Source: Cytophagaceae bacterium (GTDB lineage: Bacteria > Bacteroidota > Bacteroidia > Cytophagales > Spirosomataceae). Taken from it: a stretch of DNA of 64,000 nucleotides. The notes below the pieces were generated by a model. That model ran no database searches and was not told the DNA's origin. It worked only from the letters and a program-made list of their open reading frames with translations. Positions 7,488 through 16,500 of this stretch are shown here, one piece after another. Numbering within the stretch: the first letter of the stretch is position 1; each line of letters starts with the position of its first letter. The stretch covers positions 3,348,001 to 3,412,000 of the forward strand of contig JADKIR010000004.1 of assembly GCA_016722655.1 (NCBI GenBank). Reading direction: 5' to 3'. The translations under genes and the position numbers were made by a program.

Positions 7488-9554
7488 ATGCAGAGTTTCA
7501 GAACGGAGATAGAAAATCCCCTGGTAGAGAAAGATATTATCGACCTTGAACAGAAAATCAGGTTATTTAAGGAAGGAAGCCTTCATGAAGACAAATTCAG
7601 AAGCCTAAGACTCGCTCGCGGTGTGTATGGACAACGTCAGCATGGAGTCCAAATGGTCAGAATCAAACTGCCTTATGGTAAAATGACTTTCAGACAATGG
7701 GCAAGAATTGCTGATATTTCGGATGAATATTCAACAGGTAACCTGCACCTTACAACACGGCAAGACATACAAATACATTTTGTTAGCCTTGATAAGACTC
7801 CGGAACTTTGGGCTAAACTCGAACAAGATAATATCACCCTACGCGAAGCTTGCGGCAATACAGTTAGAAATGTGACTGCATCAGTAACTGCAGGAATTGA
7901 CCCCAAAGAACCCTTCGATGTGACTCCGTACTGTCATGCGGTTTTCGAATATTTTCTTCGGAATCCTATTTGTCAGGAAATGGGCAGGAAGATCAAAATT
8001 GCTTTTTCAAATAGTGCTGAAGATAGTGCCCTGGTTTATATGCACGATTTGGGTTTCATTCCCAAATTAGTGGATGGGAAAAGAGGGTTTAAGGTTTATC
8101 TGGCGGGTGGATTGGGTGCTCAGCCCAGGATGGCTGATTTGGTTCATGAATTTTTGCCTGAAAATCAATTGATTCCATTCACCGAGGCTGTTTTAAGAGT
8201 GTTTGACCGACATGGCGAGCGGATTTCAAGAAGCAAAGCCAGACTTAAATTTTTGGTTCAAAAAATTGGACTGGAAGAATTCCTGAAATTGGTAGTTGAG
8301 GAAAGGATTGCAATAAAAAATAAAGAATTTGTCATTGAAACCAATTTGTCTTTGGCTGATGAAGTGTTGAAAATCGTTGAATCGGATATCGCCAATGACG
8401 GAGATTACAAACTTTGGAAAGAAACCAATGTATTTGCTCAAAATCAGCAAGGAAAATTTGGGGTTTTTGTAAGAGTGCCACTTGGAAATATCTCAACAGC
8501 GACATCCCGTTTTTTAATTGGAAAACTTCAACACCATATTTCAGATGACATCAGAGTAACTATCAATCAGGGATTGTTTTTCAGGAATGTTCCCGAAAGA
8601 AACCTGCCTTATGTTTTTGAAATTCTAAAACAAGCAAATCTGGCTGCACCCGGAGCCAATAGTGTTGCTAAAATCACAGCTTGTCCGGGAACTGATACCT
8701 GTAATCTGGCTATTTCTGACAGTACGAGTATTACTTATGAACTTGAAAAGGTGATCGATTATGAGTTTTCGGATTTGGTAAAAAATAACAATCTGAAAAT
8801 CAAGATCTCTGGCTGTATGAATTCTTGCGGACAGCATGGGATGGCTTCTATCGGTTTTCATGGTAGTTCTTTAAAATCGGCCGAGAAGAAAGTTCTTCCT
8901 GCTTTGCAGGTGCTATTAGGCGGTGGAAATTTGGGTGATGGTGAAGGAAGAGCTGCCGAAAAAGTAATAAAAGTGCCTTCCAAAAGAGGGCCTGAAGTGC
9001 TAAGGGTGTTGTTCAGAGATTTTTATGAAAATCAAATTTCCGGTGAATATTTCAATGATTATTATGATAGAAAGGGTAAAAATTATTTCTATGAATTGCT
9101 GAAACCACTTGCTCAACTTGACAATCTCAGAGATTCTGATTTTGTAGATTGGGGTCAAAGTGAAGCTTTTGAAACGGCCATAGGAGTAGGTGAATGTGCC
9201 GGAGTGATGATTGACCTGGTTGGTACTTTATTTCTTGAAGCTGAAGAGAAACTGGATGATGCAAGAGGGGCATTTGATAATAAACAATGGGCTGATGCAA
9301 TTTACCTTGCTTACAGCGGTCAAATCAATGCGGCAAAAGCATTATTGCTGGATATTGATGTCAATTGTAACACCCAGAACAAAGTAATCACTGAGTTTTC
9401 TGCAAATTTTGATTCGAATTTTGAAGAAAATGTTTTGCAAATCAATAAAAATGAGCCAACAGAAGAATTTGCAAAAACTTACATTTTTGTAGCCGAAAAG
9501 TTTGTAGCCGAGACCAAAAAACGTAGGGAATTAAATTTTTTAGCTGAAAAATGA
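7488..9554 (+). CDS. siroheme-dependent sulfite/nitrite reductase with C-terminal extension
   Basis: A 688-residue protein of the nitrite/sulfite reductase family, which reduces sulfite to sulfide (or nitrite to ammonia) with six electrons at a coupled siroheme-[4Fe-4S] centre. Two ferredoxin-like half repeats are present. The cluster cysteines are Cys399 and Cys405 (TACPGTDTC) and Cys443 and Cys447 (SGCMNSCG). RLARGVYGQRQHGVQMVRIKLPYG is the usual start of the first repeat. About 130 C-terminal residues are helical and fit a HEPN-like tail seen on Bacteroidota members; that assignment is a family impression. Position next to cysH/D/N makes sulfite the likely substrate. The next gene overlaps it by 4 bases. 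Confidence 0.85.
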   Translation: MQSFRTEIENPLVEKDIIDLEQKIRLFKEGSLHEDKFRSLRLARGVYGQRQHGVQMVRIKLPYGKMTFRQWARIADISDEYSTGNLHLTTRQDIQIHFVSLDKTPELWAKLEQDNITLREACGNTVRNVTASVTAGIDPKEPFDVTPYCHAVFEYFLRNPICQEMGRKIKIAFSNSAEDSALVYMHDLGFIPKLVDGKRGFKVYLAGGLGAQPRMADLVHEFLPENQLIPFTEAVLRVFDRHGERISRSKARLKFLVQKIGLEEFLKLVVEERIAIKNKEFVIETNLSLADEVLKIVESDIANDGDYKLWKETNVFAQNQQGKFGVFVRVPLGNISTATSRFLIGKLQHHISDDIRVTINQGLFFRNVPERNLPYVFEILKQANLAAPGANSVAKITACPGTDTCNLAISDSTSITYELEKVIDYEFSDLVKNNNLKIKISGCMNSCGQHGMASIGFHGSSLKSAEKKVLPALQVLLGGGNLGDGEGRAAEKVIKVPSKRGPEVLRVLFRDFYENQISGEYFNDYYDRKGKNYFYELLKPLAQLDNLRDSDFVDWGQSEAFETAIGVGECAGVMIDLVGTLFLEAEEKLDDARGAFDNKQWADAIYLAYSGQINAAKALLLDIDVNCNTQNKVITEFSANFDSNFEENVLQINKNEPTEEFAKTYIFVAEKFVAETKKRRELNFLAEK

Positions 9555-10339
9555 CAGACCAGGAAGAAAATATAAAAACCCCAAGACTAACTTTGTTAGG
9601 TGCCGGTTATGGTGATCCGGACCTGATAACCCTGAAAGCTATCAAAGCTTTAAGAAATGCCGATGTGGTACTATATGATGCATTGGCTAATGAGGAACTG
9701 CTTGAATATTGTCATCCGCTTTGCGAAAAAATATTTGTTGGTAAAAAGGGGCATCAAAGTGGTATCAGTCAGGATAGTATCAATTTCCTTATTGTAGAAA
9801 AAGCCTATGAAAAAGGCCATGTCGTGCGGCTTAAAGGAGGCGATCCATTTGTGTTTGGCCGAGGCAGAGAGGAAATTGACTTTGCTGAATATCGGGGAGT
9901 AAAATGCGATTATATTCCGGGGATATCTTCAGTTTTTTCTTTGGGTCAATTTAATATTCCTCTAACCAGTCGCGATTCGAGTGATGGGTTTTGGGTTATG
10001 ACCGGCCACAAATCTGATGGCAGATTTTCAGATGATCTTAAGATTGCAGCCCAATCCAATGCTACATTAGTTTTTTTGATGGCCATGAGTAAGCTTGAAG
10101 TAATCAGAAAAGCTTTTCTTGATGAAAATAAAAATGAATTGCCATTTTGTATCATTCAAAACGCAGGAATGCCCAATCAAAAGTTGATTTCGGGAAAAAT
10201 TTCAGAAATTTCCACTCTGGCTAAAAGATACCATATGACTAATCCGGCTATCATTTTAGTAGGTGAAGTGGCCCGATATGCCCAATTTTCAAAAAATGAA
10301 ATTTGTCATAAAACACAAGATTTTATGATTAATATTTAA
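9551..10339 (+). CDS. cobA: uroporphyrinogen-III C-methyltransferase (SUMT)
   Basis: A 262-residue SAM-dependent enzyme that methylates uroporphyrinogen III at C2 and C7 to give precorrin-2, the first step to siroheme. Motifs are LLGAGYGDPDLITLKA, DVVLYDALAN and VRLKGGDPFVFGRG, followed by the Pro-Gly loop IPGISSVFS. It overlaps the siroheme enzyme gene by ATGA, which implies translational coupling of cofactor and apoenzyme. It is a stand-alone SUMT without the CysG oxidase/chelatase domains, which must be encoded elsewhere. Confidence 0.92.
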   Translation: MTDQEENIKTPRLTLLGAGYGDPDLITLKAIKALRNADVVLYDALANEELLEYCHPLCEKIFVGKKGHQSGISQDSINFLIVEKAYEKGHVVRLKGGDPFVFGRGREEIDFAEYRGVKCDYIPGISSVFSLGQFNIPLTSRDSSDGFWVMTGHKSDGRFSDDLKIAAQSNATLVFLMAMSKLEVIRKAFLDENKNELPFCIIQNAGMPNQKLISGKISEISTLAKRYHMTNPAIILVGEVARYAQFSKNEICHKTQDFMINI

Positions 10340-10366
10340 GCACTTGCCATTTCAAATTTATTTTTG
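10335..10366 (+). promoter_or_regulatory. possible internal promoter before cysH
   Basis: TATTTTTG at 10359-10366 fits TANNTTTG, with TTTA at 10335-10338 placed 20 bases upstream. A transcript would start near 10373, ten bases before the cysH ATG. It overlaps the end of cobA, so the operon may have two promoters. Confidence 0.45.
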
Positions 10367-10382
10367 CATTTTGATAATCTTT

Positions 10383-11066
10383 ATGAACGATAGATTAAAT
10401 AATTTAGATTTATTGGAAAGCTTCCGGGAAGTTCTAAGGCAATACCCCGAAGGCGTTGTTTTTTCTACTTCTTTCGGGCAGGAAGATCAGGTTATAACCG
10501 ATTTGATTTTCAAAAATAACCTTCCCATTGAAGTCTTCACGTTGGATACCGGCAGGGTTTTTCAGGAAACCTACGAATTGATGGATAAAACCAGAGCCAA
10601 ATTCAAGAAGGATATCAAAGTTTGTTTCCCGGATGCCAACGATATTGAAAAACTCACCTCTGAAAAAGGTTTTAATTCTTTTTACGAATCCATTGAAAAC
10701 CGTAAAGAGTGTTGTTTTTTGAGGAAAATTAAACCTTTAAAAAAAGCACTTGCGGGAAATAAAGTTTGGATAACCGGTCTGCGAGCCGAGCAATCAGACA
10801 ACCGAAGCCAAATGCAGATGTGGGAATTTGATGAAGCCAACGATATTTTCAAATTCAATCCTTTGCTTCACTGGACACAAGAGCAAATGGAAGGCTATCT
10901 GGAAGAAAATAAAGTGCCACAGAATGTTTTGCATAAAAAAGGTTTTATAAGTATTGGGTGTCAACCTTGTACAAGGGCAATTGAGCCGGGTGAACATCCT
11001 CGTGCGGGACGCTGGTGGTGGGAGACCTCACACAAAGAATGCGGATTGCACGGAATTAAATCATAA
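10383..11066 (+). CDS. cysH: adenylyl-sulfate (APS/PAPS) reductase
   Basis: A 227-residue PP-loop reductase that makes sulfite from activated sulfate. It begins STSFGQEDQVITDLI, the PAPS reductase equivalent of the PP-loop. It carries four cysteines for a [4Fe-4S] cluster: Cys110-Cys111 (KECCFLRK) and Cys193/Cys196 (GCQPCTR). The catalytic ECGLH motif (Cys220) is at the C-terminus. The CC...CxxC set is that of APS-using enzymes, unlike E. coli PAPS reductase, and no APS kinase is fused to CysN, which fits. The longer frame from 10344 uses a TTG inside the promoter region, so ATG 10383 is taken. Confidence 0.9.
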   Translation: MNDRLNNLDLLESFREVLRQYPEGVVFSTSFGQEDQVITDLIFKNNLPIEVFTLDTGRVFQETYELMDKTRAKFKKDIKVCFPDANDIEKLTSEKGFNSFYESIENRKECCFLRKIKPLKKALAGNKVWITGLRAEQSDNRSQMQMWEFDEANDIFKFNPLLHWTQEQMEGYLEENKVPQNVLHKKGFISIGCQPCTRAIEPGEHPRAGRWWWETSHKECGLHGIKS

Positions 11067-11096
11067 TTTAGAAAGAAAATAATTTAGTATTTGTAA

Positions 11097-11999
11097 ATGG
11101 ACATAAATAAACATTTCCCGAGAGCACTGGAAGACGAGGCGATATACATCATCAGGGAAGTAGTAGCCCAATTTGAAAAACCCGTTTTATTGTTTTCCGG
11201 CGGAAAAGATTCGATAACTTTAGTCAGATTAGCCCAAAAGGCGTTTTATCCCGGAAAAATCCCTTTTCCATTGCTGCATGTCGATACCGGTCACAATTTC
11301 CCCGAAACCATAGAATTCAGAGACCAATTGGTGGCTGAATTGGGTGTAGAGTTAATTGTTAGAACCGTTGAAGAAAGCATAAAAGCAGGTAGGGTAAAAG
11401 AAGAAACCGGAAAATATGCCAGCAGAAATGCCCTTCAAACGGTTACGTTGCTGGATGCCATCGAAGAATTTAAGTTTGATGCCTGTATCGGTGGAGCCCG
11501 CAGAGATGAAGAGAAAGCCAGAGCCAAAGAACGGATTTTCTCAGTAAGGAATGATTTTGGAGAGTGGGATGCAAAAAAACAAAGACCTGAATTGTTTGAT
11601 ATGCTCAATGGTAAAATTGACATTGGAGAAAACGTGAGGGTTTTTCCGATTTCAAACTGGACGGAGCTGGATGTCTGGAATTATATAAAAGATGAAAACG
11701 TGGCTATTCCTTCCATTTATTATGCTCATAAAAGGATGGTTTTTGATCGAGATGGCATGATTTGGTCTGATTCAGAATTTATCAATAAAACAGAAGATGA
11801 GATTCCATACGAAACTGTCGTGCGTTTCCGTACTGTAGGAGACATGACTTGTACAGCTGCTGTTTCATCGGAAGCAGATACTATTGATACGATAATTGAA
11901 GAAATATTGGAGGCGGAAATCTCGGAAAGAGGAGCAAGAATCGATGATAAACGCTCAGAAGCCGCCATGGAAAAACGTAAACAACAAGGATATTTTTAA
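11097..11999 (+). CDS. cysD: sulfate adenylyltransferase subunit 2
   Basis: A 300-residue ATP-sulfurylase catalytic subunit that forms APS from ATP and sulfate together with the GTPase CysN. The PP-loop SGGKDS lies at residues 34-39, followed by LLHVDTGHNFPETIEFRD. GGARRDEEKARAKERIFS and the C-terminal RSEAAMEKRKQQGYF are strongly conserved. It starts 30 bases after cysH and stops 3 bases before cysN. Confidence 0.95.
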   Translation: MDINKHFPRALEDEAIYIIREVVAQFEKPVLLFSGGKDSITLVRLAQKAFYPGKIPFPLLHVDTGHNFPETIEFRDQLVAELGVELIVRTVEESIKAGRVKEETGKYASRNALQTVTLLDAIEEFKFDACIGGARRDEEKARAKERIFSVRNDFGEWDAKKQRPELFDMLNGKIDIGENVRVFPISNWTELDVWNYIKDENVAIPSIYYAHKRMVFDRDGMIWSDSEFINKTEDEIPYETVVRFRTVGDMTCTAAVSSEADTIDTIIEEILEAEISERGARIDDKRSEAAMEKRKQQGYF

Positions 12000-12002
12000 A
12001 AA

Positions 12003-13253
12003 ATGGATATATTAAGAATAGCAACTGCCGGCTCTGTTGATGATGGCAAAAGCACATTGATAGGAAGGCTTCTTTTCGAAACGCAGTCAATCACCAAAGA
12101 TAAAATCGAAGCCCTTAAGGCAGCCAGCCAGAGAAAAGGCCTTGATTTTGTGGATTTGTCTTTATTGACGGATGGTTTGATAGCAGAAAGAGAACAGGGT
12201 ATAACTATAGATGTGGCACACATTTATTTTAATACCCCAAACAGAAAATACATAATAGCCGATACTCCGGGTCATTTTGAATATACCCGAAATATGGTGA
12301 CAGGTGCATCCAACGCTTCGGTTTCCATAATATTGATTGATGCCAGAAATGGAGTAGGGGAGCAGACCCGCAGGCATTTTTATATTTCCTCTTTACTGGA
12401 AATCAAGAATGTAATAGTGGCCGTTAATAAAATGGACCTGGTAAATTATGATCAGGCTGTTTTTGAAAAAATCAAAAGTGATTTTAATGAAGCTGCCACT
12501 CAGGCCAGAAAGCCAAACCAGAACATTTCATTTATTCCCTTATCCTCTTTGTATGGGGAAAACATCGTGAATGTGTCAGAAAAAATGCCTTGGTACCAGG
12601 GTGAATCTTTATTACAATTACTGGAAGGTATCCCTCCACTTAACCCGGAGCAGGAAAACCTGCCTTTCAGATTCCCGATCCAGCATGTGGTTCGACCTAA
12701 ATCTGATGAGTTTCATGATTTCAGAGGTTATGCCGGAAAAATATCCTCCGGAAGTATTTCAAAGGGTGATTTGGTCACAGCATTGCCGGGTAATCAAATC
12801 AGTAAAGTTGAAAAAATATTAAAATTTGAAACAGAATTGGATTCTGCCGCCCAAACAGAATCTGTCGTGATTACTTTGGCCGATGACATTGATATCAGCA
12901 GAGGAAACATGCTTGTAAAAGTAGGTGAGCAACCCGAATTTAGTAAGCAAATCACGGCTCAGGTATGTTGGATGGATACCAAACCTATGAAAGAAGGAAG
13001 CTCGTATTTGCTGCAGCACAGTATTAATCGGGTTAAAACCAAAGTTTCAGAGATCAATTCAAGTCTGGAGATATCAAATTTTGAAGAAATAAAGAATGCA
13101 GAAGAATTAAAGCTAAATCAGATAGGGGTAGTTACTTTCCGTTTGTCAGGACCCATTTTTGCCGATAAATTTGAATCAAATCCTGCCAACGGAGCCTTTA
13201 TCTTAATTGATGAATTCAGCAATAATACTGTGGGAGTAGGTTTCTTGCTGTAA
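12003..13253 (+). CDS. cysN: sulfate adenylyltransferase subunit 1 (GTPase)
   Basis: A 416-residue EF-Tu-like GTPase whose hydrolysis drives APS formation by CysD. It shows the P-loop GSVDDGKST at residues 10-18, the G3 motif DTPGHFEYTRNM and G4 NKMDL, followed by two beta-barrel domains. Its length matches the stand-alone form; there is no C-terminal APS kinase (CysC) domain, consistent with direct use of APS by the reductase upstream. It is the last gene of the operon and is followed by a terminator. Confidence 0.95.
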   Translation: MDILRIATAGSVDDGKSTLIGRLLFETQSITKDKIEALKAASQRKGLDFVDLSLLTDGLIAEREQGITIDVAHIYFNTPNRKYIIADTPGHFEYTRNMVTGASNASVSIILIDARNGVGEQTRRHFYISSLLEIKNVIVAVNKMDLVNYDQAVFEKIKSDFNEAATQARKPNQNISFIPLSSLYGENIVNVSEKMPWYQGESLLQLLEGIPPLNPEQENLPFRFPIQHVVRPKSDEFHDFRGYAGKISSGSISKGDLVTALPGNQISKVEKILKFETELDSAAQTESVVITLADDIDISRGNMLVKVGEQPEFSKQITAQVCWMDTKPMKEGSSYLLQHSINRVKTKVSEINSSLEISNFEEIKNAEELKLNQIGVVTFRLSGPIFADKFESNPANGAFILIDEFSNNTVGVGFLL

Positions 13254-13276
13254 GATGATAATTTTTTTGTAAATTT

Positions 13277-13303
13277 AAGGTGGCTATCGTCACCTTTTTT
13301 TTT
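13277..13303 (+). terminator. intrinsic terminator after cysN
   Basis: AAGGTGGC (13277-13284) pairs with GTCACCTT (13289-13296; one G-T pair) around TATC, and nine T follow. It ends the sulfate operon. The remaining 226 bases before gltB are very AT-rich with no confident promoter box. Confidence 0.85.
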
Positions 13304-13529
13304 GCCTAAATTGTATAATTCTTATAGATTCTATTATTTTAATCACAAGTTTTTTTGACATATATAAAATTTGGCAAATACTACTTTTTACCTTTTAAAT
13401 TATTATTAAATTGCATTGCAGCTTTTATAAAATACTATAATTTTTGCATTTTTATAACTTTTATTTTAGTAAAATTTTATTGGTTTTATTAAAATATAAG
13501 AGTACAATAAACAATTCTATTTTTAAAAA

Positions 13530-16500
13530 ATGACTGATAACTATCAAAATCAAGGTCTTTACTCACCGGAATTTGAACACGATGCCTGTGGAATAGGTTT
13601 CAGGGCTCACCTGAAAGGTAGAAAATCGCATCAAATCGTGGAAGATGCCATTCATATGCTTGAAAGAATGGATCACCGGGGTGCCTGTGGTTGTGACCCT
13701 AACTCTGGTGATGGAGCAGGTATTTTGTTGCAAATTCCTCATGAGTTTTTATTTGAAGAATGTCTTAATCTGGGTATCGATTTGCCTGAACTTGGAAGTT
13801 ACGGTCTGGGAATGGTATTCTTCCCAAATAACGCAACTGCCCGGGAAGAATGTAAAGAGATTTTGAACAGGAAAATAAATAGTCTTGGGTTTAAGCTTTT
13901 GGGTTACAGAAAAGTTCCAACACAAAATGATACGCTTGGTCATGATTCTGGCTCAGTTGAACCTTGGGTAGAGCAGGTTTTTGTTCAAAAAACAGATGCT
14001 TTACAGGATAGCATGTCTTTTGAGAGAAGATTGTATGTTTTAAGACAATTTGCTACCAAAATTATCAAAGAATCGGTCGAAGGAGCGATGGAGCATTTCT
14101 ATTTTTCTTCTTTGTCTTCCAAAACAGTTTCATACAAAGGTCAGCTTACAACCAATCAGCTCAAGTATTACTTTCCTGATTTGACCAACGAAAACGTAGT
14201 TTCTGCTTTTGCGATAGTACATTCCAGATTTTCTACCAATACTTTCCCTTCATGGAAACTCGCTCAACCTTTCAGATATATAGCACATAATGGTGAGATA
14301 AATACGGTAAAAGGAAACGTAAACTGGATCAGAGCCGCTGAGACGACATTCTATTCGGAGTTTTTCACCGAAAAAGAAATGAAGATGATATTGCCGATTT
14401 GTGATAAAAGCAATTCTGATTCAGCCCACCTTGACAACGCGATTGAATTATTATATCTTTCAGGTCGTTCCCTTCCCCATGTAATGATGATGCTGATTCC
14501 CGAAGCCTGGGATGGCAACGAGCAGATGGATCCTGTTAGAAAAGCCTTCTATGAGTATCATTCGAGTATCATGGAGCCATGGGATGGCCCGGCTTCAATT
14601 TCATTTACAGATGGAAATATAGTAGGAGCAACCCTTGACAGAAACGGATTGCGTCCTTCAAGGTATTGGGTACTTGACGATGATACCGTTATCATGGCTT
14701 CTGAGGCTGGAGTTTTGGATGTAGATCAGTCAAAAGTGATTTCAAAAGGTCGCTTACAGCCCGGCAAAATGTTTGTGGTAGATATGGAGCAAGGCCGCAT
14801 CATTCCTGATGAAGAACTGAAAGCCGATATTTGTTCCAGACAACCCTATCAGGAATGGCTCGATGAACATAAGATCAGGATTTCAGTGTTGCCCGAATCC
14901 ATCAGACCATATACCAATTATGATGAGAAATCGCTTTTAAGACGCCAGCAAACCAGTGGATATACTTCTGAGGATTTGAGGACTATTTTGGCTCCAATGG
15001 CCACTTCAGGCACCGAAGTGATTGGTTCTATGGGCATTGACTCACCATTAGCCGTTTTGTCAAATCAAAGTCAGCACCTTTCCTATTATTTTAAGCAACT
15101 TTTTGCTCAGGTAACCAACCCACCTATAGATTCTATTCGTGAGCGGGCTATTATGTCATTGATTTCGTTTGTGGGTGCTGCCGATAATATACTTACCGAA
15201 TCTCCTAAGCATTGCCGTCAGGTACAATTGGAGCATCCTGTTTTGACCATTAAAGAATTTGACAAACTTCGCTTTGTGGATTATGAAGGTTTTCAGGCAA
15301 AAACCATCAATACATATTTCAATGTAGAATCTAAAGATCCTGGCAAATCTCTTGAATTTGCTTTGGAACGGATTTGCCGTTACGCCGAAGATGCCATCAA
15401 TGATGGTTTCGAGATATTGATTCTTTCCGATCGTTCGATTGATTCTGACCACGCTCCAATTCCGACATTATTGGCCACAGCTGCTATTCATCATTACCTT
15501 ATCAGACAAGGACTTAGAGGTAAAGTGGGTATTTTGGTTGAGGCAGGTGATATTTGGGAAACTCACCATTTTGCAACCCTGATAGGTTATGGTGCGTCTG
15601 GTATTTGTCCTTATATCGCTCTCGAATCAATCTCCGATATGAACAGGAAAGGCTTGATTGATGGAGAATTTACAGATGAACAATTGTATAAAAATTACGC
15701 CAAGGCAGTAGATAAAGAGTTGCTTAAGATTTTCTCAAAAATGGGAATATCAACGCTTCAGTCTTACCGCGGAGCACAGATTTTTGAATGTATAGGTCTG
15801 AATAAATCCGTAGTTGATCGATATTTTACAGGTACAATCTCAAGAATAGAAGGTCTTTCTTTGGCCGATATCGCAAAAGAATGTTTAATCAGACATGCAA
15901 TTGCTTATCCGAAAGTAGCAGTTTCAAGCGTAAGAAAACTGGAAGTGGGTGGGGTGTACCAATGGAAACAAAGAGGTGAAAAACACTTGTTTAATCCAGA
16001 CACCATTCATTTGCTTCAGCAGTCAACCAGAATCGGGGAGAAGGATCCTGCAAAAGGGTATGAGATATTCAAAAAATACTCTCGCCTGATGAATGACCAG
16101 ACCGAACAAGCAATGACTTTGAGAGGTTTACTGGATTTCAAAAACACCAATAAATCAATTTCGATTGATGAAGTCGAATCTATCGAAAGCATCCTTACCC
16201 GATTTGCAACAGGGGCCATGTCTTTTGGTTCTATTTCCTGGGAAGCACACACCACCTTGGCTATCGCAATGAATCGAATCGGAGGCAGGTCAAATAGTGG
16301 AGAGGGCGGTGAAGACGAAATCAGATATCAACCCAATGAAAATGGAGATATCCTTAGCTCAAATATCAAACAGGTAGCTTCAGGCCGTTTTGGGGTAACT
16401 TCTTATTATTTGACTAATGCCAAAGAGCTTCAAATCAAAATGGCTCAGGGTGCCAAGCCTGGTGAAGGCGGTCAGCTTCCCGGTCATAAAGTAGATGATT

